From Candidatus Heimdallarchaeota archaeon (GTDB taxonomy: Archaea > Asgardarchaeota > Heimdallarchaeia > Heimdallarchaeales > Kariarchaeaceae), in assembly GCA_021399405.1 (NCBI GenBank), contig JAAFKL010000109.1:1-9382 (forward strand): DNA of 9,382 nucleotides, in the 5' to 3' direction. Below the pieces are notes generated by a model. The model worked only from the letters and a program-made list of their open reading frames with translations. It had not been told where the DNA came from and ran no database searches. Numbering within the stretch: position 1 is the stretch's first letter; every line of letters starts with the position of its first letter. Below, one piece after another: positions 1-6,092 of the stretch. The translations under genes and the position numbers were made by a program.

Positions 1-1256
1 AATGCGGCTGCAATAAAAATTACGAATTTCGGTAGTACCCAACCTTCAAAAATCATAAGTGTGAGAGCAATAAACCAAAACACACCAACCACTTTATAGC
101 CATTCTTCGCTCCATATTTATCACAAATTACACCAATAATTGGTGTTATTATTATTAAACTCAAACCGGACACCCAAATGAGGGTGAAGATTTCATTCTC
201 CTCCAATAATACAGAATCCCTGAGATATGCAATATTAATCAAAGCCATTAGGTTCGCAAGGTCCGCTATAATGAAATACGCAACTATATAGAAGAAAAAA
301 CCGTGATGGTTATGGTAAATGTCCTTAAAGGACCCATACAACTCGGAAAGTGACTCTTTTGCCACTCGCCACAGAGATTTGACAGGTCTAATAAAAATTA
401 AACCAGAAGTAGCTTCTTCTTTAACTTCCTCTAAATGAGCTTGATAGATTGCTTGCCATTCGTCCATATCATCGAGAAAAATTAACTTGGATATCTCTTC
501 CCAGTTTTGTTCTCGAACGAAGAAAATGGGAATTGCGAGGATAGTAAATCCAATGACAACTGCCAAAGCCATCTCCTCCGAGTATCCAAGAGTAACACTT
601 AATAAATTTCCGTCATCATCCTTTTTCAAAGGATCTGCATTTGGTGCTAATGAATTTTGGGATAGGAAAAAGCCGTATAGGGTAATCATTGCACCACCTA
701 AATACCCAATTGTAATTGCAATTGAAGATAATTTGGCTTCCTTTCCTGGTGGAACAATTCCGGGCAACATTGAGTCATAAAAAACTTGAGCCCACTGATA
801 TGTTATCATCGAAATTGAGAACAAAATGAGAACCCAAATCAGATCATCCGCGATAATAAATAACCACGTAGATGCAATACAAATGACAGTAAAGAAGACC
901 ACGTAATTTTTTCGTTGTTGGGTTACGTCACTCATTGCCCCGAGTATTGGTAACATAACAGCCATGAAAACTGAAGCGACTGCAATAACTAAACTGTACA
1001 ATGCAGTGGCATCACCGTAGGTGTACCCATTTTGTTGGGCAATAACTTGTATCCACACTAGTGAAATAAAAGAGAGAATACCACTGGCATAGAAAGTATT
1101 GGCAACATCGTAAAGTACCCAAGCTGCATATCTTTTCTTGTTAACTTTTTGAAGAGCTTCTGGATGGATCTTTCTACGATCCACGAGAGCAGCCAAGGGA
1201 TCGTCTACAGAGATTCCTTCCATTCCCAATGGTTCTATTGACTCTCCAAACGTCAT
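1..1256 (-). CDS. UMF1/Atg22-family MFS transporter (partial, C-terminus beyond left edge)
   Basis: An uninterrupted minus-strand reading frame of 418 codons starts at ATG 1256 and leaves the window at its left edge, so the C-terminus is missing. After a hydrophilic N-terminus of about 43 residues come helices near 44-72, 84-106, 118-134, 138-156, 176-198 and 228-247. A long charged cytoplasmic loop (about 250-315) follows, then the second helix bundle (319-340, 357-377, 388-404). Family hallmarks of UMF1/Atg22 transporters are visible: W46-x-x-Y49-D50-x-A52-N53 at the first helix, PxLGAxSD at 103-110 between helices 2 and 3, YDSMLP at 160-165, and SSIAxTxGYLGG at 177-188. The family belongs to the major facilitator superfamily; yeast Atg22 exports amino acids from the vacuole, but prokaryotic substrates are unknown. 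Upstream in-frame sequence reaches a stop at 1305 without another ATG, so this start is well supported. No Shine-Dalgarno motif is seen. Confidence 0.85.
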   Translation of the reverse strand, partial: MTFGESIEPLGMEGISVDDPLAALVDRRKIHPEALQKVNKKRYAAWVLYDVANTFYASGILSFISLVWIQVIAQQNGYTYGDATALYSLVIAVASVFMAVMLPILGAMSDVTQQRKNYVVFFTVICIASTWLFIIADDLIWVLILFSISMITYQWAQVFYDSMLPGIVPPGKEAKLSSIAITIGYLGGAMITLYGFFLSQNSLAPNADPLKKDDDGNLLSVTLGYSEEMALAVVIGFTILAIPIFFVREQNWEEISKLIFLDDMDEWQAIYQAHLEEVKEEATSGLIFIRPVKSLWRVAKESLSELYGSFKDIYHNHHGFFFYIVAYFIIADLANLMALINIAYLRDSVLLEENEIFTLIWVSGLSLIIITPIIGVICDKYGAKNGYKVVGVFWFIALTLMIFEGWVLPKFVIFIAAA

Positions 1257-1382
1257 TGACCAAAATAAGAGATCGTAAAATCCCTCATAAAGAAATCGAT
1301 TGAATTATGGTTAAACAGTTTACTTGAAAAAATAATCGTTCAGCATTAAAAACATAGTTTTCTCAACTTTCAGAACATGAAG

Positions 1383-1754
1383 TTAACTAGGGTCGATCCC
1401 GAAATTATACAACCAACAGCCCAATAATAAGTATATCACAAATGAAATCCCCAGGTTCAATCTGGTGTTGATTTGTTGAGAGTAACTATTTCGTTTTGCA
1501 TTTTGGATCTCCTCTTCTTTGTTTAACCATTGCCAGGTCAATAAGAATGGAATTATTAGGATTACAGCTAGTTGAAATCGGAAAAACCAATCAGCAAATC
1601 CCAATCCTAGACCTTGGTTATTCGTATCGTAATTGTACACGAATTTCCGGTACTGTCTTATTGGAATTATGGCGAACATGAAGGAAAGAAAAATTGTCAA
1701 GAGAAATTTTGTTTTAATGAAGAGAATATATTTACTGGCCATTAACAACATCAT
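1383..1754 (-). CDS. Small three-helix membrane protein, unknown function
   Basis: This 123-residue protein is not recognised. Three hydrophobic segments are clear: about 17-31, 58-75 and 100-116. The loop between the first two is Tyr/Asn/Gly rich (36-53), and the charged segment between the second and third (78-92, with KEEE) is probably on one face of the membrane. Aromatic residues cluster at W56-F57-F58 and W74-W76. Three in-frame ATG codons (1754, 1751, 1742) compete for the start. A TATA-like box centred near 1776 favours 1754 or 1751 as a leaderless start. The stop lies 126 bases upstream of the UMF1 transporter start on the same strand, so co-transcription is possible but not shown. 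Its reality rests on the promoter, the membrane pattern and the lack of any better reading of the interval; the opposite-strand frames here are short and composition-poor. Confidence 0.6.
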   Translation of the reverse strand: MMLLMASKYILFIKTKFLLTIFLSFMFAIIPIRQYRKFVYNYDTNNQGLGLGFADWFFRFQLAVILIIPFLLTWQWLNKEEEIQNAKRNSYSQQINTRLNLGISFVIYLLLGCWLYNFGIDPS

Positions 1755-1771
1755 CCTTGATTGAATTAACC

Positions 1772-1780
1772 AAATATAAT
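1772..1780 (-). promoter_or_regulatory. TATA-like box for the small membrane protein gene
   Basis: The minus strand reads ATTATATTT, centred about 22-25 bases upstream of the paired ATG codons at 1754 and 1751. That spacing matches an archaeal box A driving a leaderless transcript. There is no purine-rich ribosome binding site at the usual distance. Confidence 0.45.
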
Positions 1781-1871
1781 CAGTAATAGGATAAAATGAT
1801 TAATCAATTTCTTGTTACAGAGAATTAGGGGGTACCAATTTTTGTACTTTTGCTTTTGTAAAAATGATCTA

Positions 1872-2372
1872 CTAACCTATTGATATTATTCTTTCCTCAG
1901 CACCTGATGCTAAGATTAGTTTTGGTGGTAATTTTAACAAGGAAGATTGGGTTCCTCCACCACCTACTACATATTCTCGCTTCAATACTCTGGGATCAAC
2001 ATAAACACTCATTGCATTTGGCAAACATACTGGGGGAACCCCTCCAGCAGGATATCCAATTGCATCAAATATCTGATCAGGGGTTGCCATTGCCCATTTT
2101 TTTGGACTGACTCCTTCACGAATCATTTTTTTATTTACCTTACTTCCTGCAAGAATAATTGCAATTACGATTGTGCCCTCCTTTTTATGCTTGAGACATA
2201 TTGATTTAATAAAATCCCCTTTCTTCAACCCCGAAACCTCGACAGCCTCGTAAACTGATCTTACAGGATGCTCATATTCATATCTTTCTACACCTTCTGA
2301 TTTATACCCTTCAATCCACTCTAGAAGCAGCTCATATTTTTCGGATGTGGGTTCAGTAAATTGAGTATCCAT
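1872..2372 (-). CDS. YbaK/EbsC-type aminoacyl-tRNA deacylase domain protein
   Basis: The 166-residue product has the YbaK/ProX fold signature used for hydrolysing misacylated tRNA in trans, such as Cys-tRNA(Pro) or Ala-tRNA(Pro). Visible features are the lysine of the FIKSI strand (K56, aligned with the catalytic lysine of YbaK), the strand with AIILAGSKVN at 71-80, the GYPAGGVPP loop at 106-114 (the GxxxP substrate loop of this superfamily) and the C-terminal VVGGGGTQSSLL at 135-146. Length is normal for the family. I chose ATG 2372 because it lies one base after the larE stop codon; a TTG at 2441 would add 23 unconvincing residues and force a 70-base overlap. One oddity is Cys116, directly after GGVPPV, where family members usually carry glycine. 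Substrate cannot be assigned from sequence; free-standing members also include proteins of unknown role. Likely translated by coupling to larE. Confidence 0.85.
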   Translation of the reverse strand: MDTQFTEPTSEKYELLLEWIEGYKSEGVERYEYEHPVRSVYEAVEVSGLKKGDFIKSICLKHKKEGTIVIAIILAGSKVNKKMIREGVSPKKWAMATPDQIFDAIGYPAGGVPPVCLPNAMSVYVDPRVLKREYVVGGGGTQSSLLKLPPKLILASGAEERIISIG

Positions 2373-2373
2373 G

Positions 2374-3210
2374 TTATATATCCGTTCTTGGTAATGCCGA
2401 TCTATATCCTTTTTTGTCAAGTACGACACTATGATATCCAAGGGAGGTTAATTTGGCTTTAACTTCACCAAATTTTTGATCGTCCTCCAATTTCCAAATT
2501 TCATCCTTACCAACTTCTAATCTGGCTGATGAACCATCATCTCTTACACGTAGTACATCTACTTGGTAATTTGATTTGATAAAATATTCTGCTTCTGCAA
2601 CCCGTTGTAGACCTTCTTTGGTGATCCTTGTACCGGTTTCGAAACGAGAAGCCAGACATGCGGATGCAGGTTTATCCCAAACTGGTAGTTGATTGTTTTT
2701 TGCAATCCACCTAATCTCTAATTTACTTAAATTGGCATCAACTAATGGAGTAATTGCTCCCTTTTCTTGTACTGCTTGATAACCTGGACGATGCCCCTGC
2801 AGGTCACTAGCATTTGTGCCATTGAGAACCATGTCAAACCCCTTAGCGACGCGCAATTTCTCCAACTCTTTGTGGAGTAATCCTTTGCAATAATAGCATC
2901 GATTATGTGGATTCTCAGCATAGTTCTCACTGATTTCATACTCGTTATAATAAAGGAATTCCAGGTCCAAATTCAAGATTGAAGCCAAGTTTTTGGCATA
3001 ATCAATCTCACCTATCCCTATGGAATGCCCATCCTGCATTACTAATAATACTTTTTTACAAAATTGTTTTGCTAAAAATGCAAGAACTGATGAATCCACT
3101 CCACCTGAGAATGCAATAATTACTTTCTTGTTTGACAAATTTAATTGAACATGGTCAATTTTACGCTTAATTGTTTTTTCATCAATCAATTCCAGTTGAG
3201 TTAATTGCAT
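2374..3210 (-). CDS. larE: LarE-family ATP-dependent sulfur-insertion enzyme (three-cysteine, Fe-S type)
   Basis: LarE enzymes adenylate a carboxylate and insert sulfur, classically turning P2CMN into the dithiolated precursor of the nickel-pincer cofactor of lactate racemase. The 278-residue product shows the PP-loop SGGVDSS at 35-41, the NGTNASD loop at 130-136 and the KPASACLASRF block at 181-191. Cys185 sits in that block, where the Lactobacillus enzyme carries its sacrificial cysteine. Two more cysteines in RCYYCK (Cys105, Cys108) complete the pattern of the LarE subgroup that binds a [4Fe-4S] cluster and can turn over rather than sacrificing a residue. I start at ATG 3210; a TTG at 3261 would add 17 residues, but family length and the upstream AT-rich box fit the shorter form. 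The stop is one base before the ybaK-like gene, so the two are almost certainly one transcript. No larA, larB or larC is in the window, so the true substrate is open. Confidence 0.9.
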   Translation of the reverse strand: MQLTQLELIDEKTIKRKIDHVQLNLSNKKVIIAFSGGVDSSVLAFLAKQFCKKVLLVMQDGHSIGIGEIDYAKNLASILNLDLEFLYYNEYEISENYAENPHNRCYYCKGLLHKELEKLRVAKGFDMVLNGTNASDLQGHRPGYQAVQEKGAITPLVDANLSKLEIRWIAKNNQLPVWDKPASACLASRFETGTRITKEGLQRVAEAEYFIKSNYQVDVLRVRDDGSSARLEVGKDEIWKLEDDQKFGEVKAKLTSLGYHSVVLDKKGYRSALPRTDI

Positions 3211-3238
3211 TATACAAGCCTCAAATTCTATTCTTTCC

Positions 3239-3249
3239 TTTAAAATAAA
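3239..3249 (-). promoter_or_regulatory. Possible TATA-like box for the larE-ybaK operon
   Basis: The minus strand reads TTTATTTTAAA about 34 bases upstream of ATG 3210, inside the 74-base gap after the preceding gene. It would place transcription start a few bases before the ATG. It is weaker and farther away than the other boxes in this window, so read-through from the 405-residue gene upstream remains possible. Confidence 0.35.
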
Positions 3250-3284
3250 CTGATTGTTCAATAATTAAATTTTAGAAAAGACTG

Positions 3285-4502
3285 CTATTTATCCCAGCTG
3301 GCCCAACCTTTTTTATCGTCATCTTTTTCCTTCTTACCTTTTTTGGGTAAGGGAGGTTTGTCAGGGGCGACTGGTGGAGGTCTCGCTTTCTTCTTCTGTG
3401 CAGCTTTTTTCTGAGGAACTGGAGGTATCGTATTTTGTGGCTTCTTATTTTTTTGTTTAAGAATTTCCGAAGGTTTAACCCAGTCATCTCCTGTTTCTGA
3501 AGAAGCAGGTGCTTCCCAGTCAAGAATTTCACTATCTAATTTCCCAGAACCAGCAGTTGTGACTGGAGGTGGGGTAAGATTTTGCTTGGCAATATTCGAA
3601 GTTGTAGGGGTAGGTATCGACGTATCTAATTGTGGCTTACCCTTTTTGGCTATAACCTCGGATGGTTTTACCCATTCATCATCTGTGGCTTCTTTCTCTG
3701 GTTCAGTCCAGGTTTCAGCAGCTTGTTTAATGGATGCTTCATCCATATCTGTGTCCATAGTTGATGAGTGATGTATCATAGCAGCAGGAGTGACAATTTG
3801 CCGACCGGTTTTTCGTCTTATACCACCTTGTGGACGCTTAGTTGATACTTTTTGGGTCGTGCTTGCGTCAAGATCATCAAATAAATCATCATCAGTCTCA
3901 CTCGAACCTAGCTCTCTTCTTGGTGTTCGCGTAGCTCCAGCTAATGCCTCAAGTTCTTCTTCACTAATCCATTTGGTATTCTCAAGTTGATTATCAATTC
4001 CGATTTCAGTCCAATGAGTGGCATAAGTTAAATTGAAGGCTGGATTCCATACACCACCATCATAAGGCAGAGTAGTAGTTTCAACAATCATACGTTCAGT
4101 GAGTCTTCTTTCCCCAAGACCCTGTGCTTGTAGCTCATTAATAGTTGCAGTAATAGCTTTTGTTGTGGAAGGACCACTAGATTTTGATGTTGCAGCAACT
4201 GGAACCGGTATACCTTCAGCGTCACCTATTGGTAATCCAGCTTCAGCCATATCCTTATCAAACTTATTACGCCAATCGGCAACTTCTTCTTCTCCCATAA
4301 CACCCTTCCACATGAAATCCAGTGTAAAACGGGTGTCTGAGGCGGTGAGTGTTGCAGTTAGCTCTTCGCCGATGTCTAATGAAATTGCCTGATTGGGAAA
4401 TGTCATTTCAAATTTCCCACGGTTCTTTAGACTATTGGCAACATGAAATAACAAATCTGAAGCCTCTTCTTTGGTCAGAGAGAAGTTATTCTTTAGTTCC
4501 AT
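3285..4502 (-). CDS. Amphi-Trp domain protein with long disordered, repeat-bearing proline-rich tail
   Basis: A 405-residue protein whose first 66 residues match the amphi-Trp domain: a KEEASDLL-type helix (11-25), a short FEMTF strand, then alternating polar/nonpolar strands ending in FMW with Trp65. The domain's function is unknown; it is usually found in much smaller proteins. Residues 112-190 look partly folded: a helical part (115-140), then an aromatic-rich part with Trp152, Trp164 and Trp178. From about 192 the chain is low-complexity and probably disordered, with an acidic patch (202-212), a basic Arg/Lys patch (223-234), two copies of a Trp/Pro repeat (262-291 and 326-356), and a Lys/Pro-rich end (359-393) closing with WASWDK. 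ATG 4502 is supported by a TATA-like box 26 bases upstream. No signal peptide or membrane helix is present, so it is cytoplasmic. I infer a scaffold or adaptor role only from architecture. Confidence 0.8.
   Translation of the reverse strand: MELKNNFSLTKEEASDLLFHVANSLKNRGKFEMTFPNQAISLDIGEELTATLTASDTRFTLDFMWKGVMGEEEVADWRNKFDKDMAEAGLPIGDAEGIPVPVAATSKSSGPSTTKAITATINELQAQGLGERRLTERMIVETTTLPYDGGVWNPAFNLTYATHWTEIGIDNQLENTKWISEEELEALAGATRTPRRELGSSETDDDLFDDLDASTTQKVSTKRPQGGIRRKTGRQIVTPAAMIHHSSTMDTDMDEASIKQAAETWTEPEKEATDDEWVKPSEVIAKKGKPQLDTSIPTPTTSNIAKQNLTPPPVTTAGSGKLDSEILDWEAPASSETGDDWVKPSEILKQKNKKPQNTIPPVPQKKAAQKKKARPPPVAPDKPPLPKKGKKEKDDDKKGWASWDK
3339..3383 (-). other. Proline-rich basic motif in the C-terminal tail
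   Basis: Residues 374-388 of the amphi-Trp protein contain R374-x-x-P377-x-x-P380 and P383-x-x-P386-x-K388, flanked by lysine-rich stretches. In eukaryotes these are the two consensus orientations of SH3 ligands, and PPP runs are profilin ligands. Here this is only a pattern match within a low-complexity basic tail. Confidence 0.4.
3435..3527 (-). repeat. Second copy of the Trp/Pro protein repeat
   Basis: Residues 326-356 of the 405-residue protein. The core is W329-x-x-P332, then nine residues of spacer mostly acidic or small with DD before the second Trp, then WVKPSEIL at 341-348 followed by a Lys-rich segment ending KPQ. Trp-to-Trp spacing is 12 residues, identical to the first copy, and WVKPSE is identical. 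At DNA level the copies have diverged at many positions, so this is an old or selected duplication, not a recent one. Confidence 0.65.
3630..3719 (-). repeat. First copy of the Trp/Pro protein repeat
   Basis: Residues 262-291 of the same protein: W265-x-x-P268, an acidic spacer with DDE, then WVKPSEVI at 277-284 and AKKGKPQ. It aligns with residues 326-356 with a single-residue length difference in the Lys-rich end, and the two copies are 64 residues apart. The repeat unit is about 30 residues. Confidence 0.65.
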
Positions 4503-4523
4503 CTCTAATAAACTTAAACAATT

Positions 4524-4532
4524 GATATTTAA
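4524..4532 (-). promoter_or_regulatory. TATA-like box for the amphi-Trp protein gene
   Basis: The minus strand reads TTAAATATC, centred 26 bases upstream of ATG 4502, as expected for a leaderless archaeal start. A second AT box (TTTTATAC, around 4544-4551) lies farther upstream and would give a leader of roughly 20 bases. No Shine-Dalgarno motif precedes the ATG. Confidence 0.5.
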
Positions 4533-4618
4533 GAGGGTTTTCAGTATAAAACAAATAAAATTGTTATAATTTAGCGAACTAGATGATTTTATAATTTTTT
4601 GTTCAACTTGAGCAAATG

Positions 4619-5932
4619 TTAGTTGATTAATTTCTTAACCATGTCTGCTAATGGAGTGCCGTCAACTTCCTTTGAAGCATATCTAACTCGAACAATTGGT
4701 TTGTTTACCTTGATTACTCTGGTAATATCGATCGGTGTGGCGGAAAGTACTACATCACAATCAACAGAATCGATAACTTGCTCAAGTTCTTTGAGTTGTT
4801 CTGCTGAGTACCCTAATGCTGGAAGTGCCATATCTAACTGAGTGTATTTTTCAAATGCAGCTTTGATTGTCCCAACAAGGTATGGTTTGGGATCGGCAAC
4901 ATCCAATCCTAATCTTTCAGCGGCCACCATTCCTGCTCCAAAAGAGAGGGATCCATGTGTAATAGTTGGGCCATCTTCTATGACAAGTACCTTTTTACCC
5001 TTTACAGCATTTTCATCTTCAACAGTGACAGTAGATTCAGTTTTAAGTATTACTGCTTCTGGATTTACCATCTTGGCATTGTCATAAACAGTTTGTATAT
5101 CTTCTGCTTTGGCAGAATCTACTTTGTTTATTATAATAGTGCTAGCTGATCTAAAATTAGTTTCACCAGGATGATACTTCAGTTCGTGACCTGCACGATG
5201 GGGATCTGCAAGAGTTATGTGTAAATCGGGTTTCACAAATGGTGTATCGTTGTTACCTCCATCCCATATAATTACATCTGCTTCAGTCTCTGCCTGTCTC
5301 AATATTTTTTCATAGTCAACACCTGAATAAATTACAAAACCTTGATCAATATAAGGCTCGTATTCTTCACGTTCCTCAATCGTACACTCATGTTTATCCA
5401 AATCAGAATATTCTGCGAATCTTTGGGTTACTTGTTTACTTAAATCACCATAGGGCATTGGGTGCCGCATTGCTACTACTTTCACCCCTTTTTCTTTAAG
5501 AATACCAGTAACATATCGTGAAGTCTGTGATTTACCGACTCCTGTTCTGACAGCAGTAATTGAAATTACGGGTTTATCTGTCTTCAACATGGTTTTATCC
5601 ATTGAAAGCAACTTGAAATCTGCACCATTCGCATTTGCAATTGAAGCAATATTCATTACAGTCTCATGAAGGACATCTGAATAAGCAAAAACACAAGTAT
5701 CAATATTTTTTTCACGAATGATATTTACCAGTTCTTTCTCATCGAGAATATCTATTCCATTTGGATACAATTCACCTGAAAGTACAGGAGGGTATTTTCT
5801 ACCTGCAATTCCCATAATTTGAGTTGCAGTAAAAGCAACAACTTCTACGTCTGAATTCTCTCGGTAGTTCATGTTAAATACATGAAAATCTTTTCCTGCA
5901 GCACCTAAAATTAGGATTCTTTCTTTTGCCAT
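4619..5932 (-). CDS. cpgS: Cyclic 2,3-diphosphoglycerate synthase family P-loop protein
   Basis: The 437-residue product matches the COG2403 family, whose characterised archaeal member makes cyclic 2,3-diphosphoglycerate from 2,3-diphosphoglycerate and ATP. It opens with a Rossmann-like ILGAAGKDFHVFN (7-19), followed by TATQIMGIAGRKYPP (36-49) and PNGI (57-60). The P-loop segment is AVRTGVGKSQTSR (127-139), then RHPMPYGDL (156-164), HECTIEEREEYEP (181-193), WDGGNNDTPF (223-232), ADPHRAGHEL (242-251), INKVD (268-272, like a GTPase G4 motif) and VIEDGPTITHG (317-327). Length is normal and all blocks are present. I start at ATG 5932, 25 bases from a TATA-like box; the preceding TTG adds one residue only. 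Most homologues, including those in mesophiles and bacteria, have no shown activity, so the product name is by family; the cyclic compound is a thermoprotectant in some hyperthermophilic methanogens. It likely has its own promoter. Confidence 0.85.
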   Translation of the reverse strand: MAKERILILGAAGKDFHVFNMNYRENSDVEVVAFTATQIMGIAGRKYPPVLSGELYPNGIDILDEKELVNIIREKNIDTCVFAYSDVLHETVMNIASIANANGADFKLLSMDKTMLKTDKPVISITAVRTGVGKSQTSRYVTGILKEKGVKVVAMRHPMPYGDLSKQVTQRFAEYSDLDKHECTIEEREEYEPYIDQGFVIYSGVDYEKILRQAETEADVIIWDGGNNDTPFVKPDLHITLADPHRAGHELKYHPGETNFRSASTIIINKVDSAKAEDIQTVYDNAKMVNPEAVILKTESTVTVEDENAVKGKKVLVIEDGPTITHGSLSFGAGMVAAERLGLDVADPKPYLVGTIKAAFEKYTQLDMALPALGYSAEQLKELEQVIDSVDCDVVLSATPIDITRVIKVNKPIVRVRYASKEVDGTPLADMVKKLIN

Positions 5933-5952
5933 CAAGTTTTGTATGAATTATG

Positions 5953-5961
5953 ATTAATAAA
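5953..5961 (-). promoter_or_regulatory. TATA-like box for the cpgS-family gene
   Basis: The minus strand reads TTTATTAAT, centred 25 bases upstream of ATG 5932, with a T-rich run on its upstream side. The spacing fits a leaderless transcript and decides for ATG 5932. Confidence 0.45.
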
Positions 5962-6053
5962 AAAATTTTACATAGCGATCCGATTATACTATTCTAATCT
6001 AACTAAACTATTCGTTAATTTTTACAAAAAGAGTAGAATTTGATTTTATTCTC

Positions 6054-6090
6054 CAAATAAAGGTATTTGAATTAAAAGAGGAGTTTAATT
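6054..6090 (-). terminator. Two adjacent AT-rich inverted repeats after htpG, possible terminator
   Basis: Directly downstream of the htpG stop are two back-to-back inverted repeats: AATTAAA/TTTAATT with a 7-base loop (6070-6090) and CAAATA/TATTTG with a 4-base loop (6054-6069). The minus strand also has a CTCTTTTAATT stretch between them. Archaeal termination mainly uses T-tracts rather than hairpins, and the stems are weak, so this is tentative. Confidence 0.25.
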
Positions 6091-6092
6091 TT

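Noticed and set aside
487..780. Plus-strand 97-codon frame.
   Set aside because: Lies antisense inside the UMF1 transporter, which has clear family motifs through this region.
2373..2441. Longer TTG start for the YbaK-type gene.
   Set aside because: It would overlap larE by about 70 bases; ATG 2372, one base after the larE stop, gives normal family length.
3211..3261. Longer TTG start for larE.
   Set aside because: The extra 17 residues go beyond usual family length, and no AT box is positioned for it; not fully excluded.
3272..3532. Minus-strand Lys/Arg-rich frame overlapping the tail of the amphi-Trp protein.
   Set aside because: It is a shifted reading of the Lys/Pro-rich tail; its composition is a by-product of the A-rich codons of the main frame.
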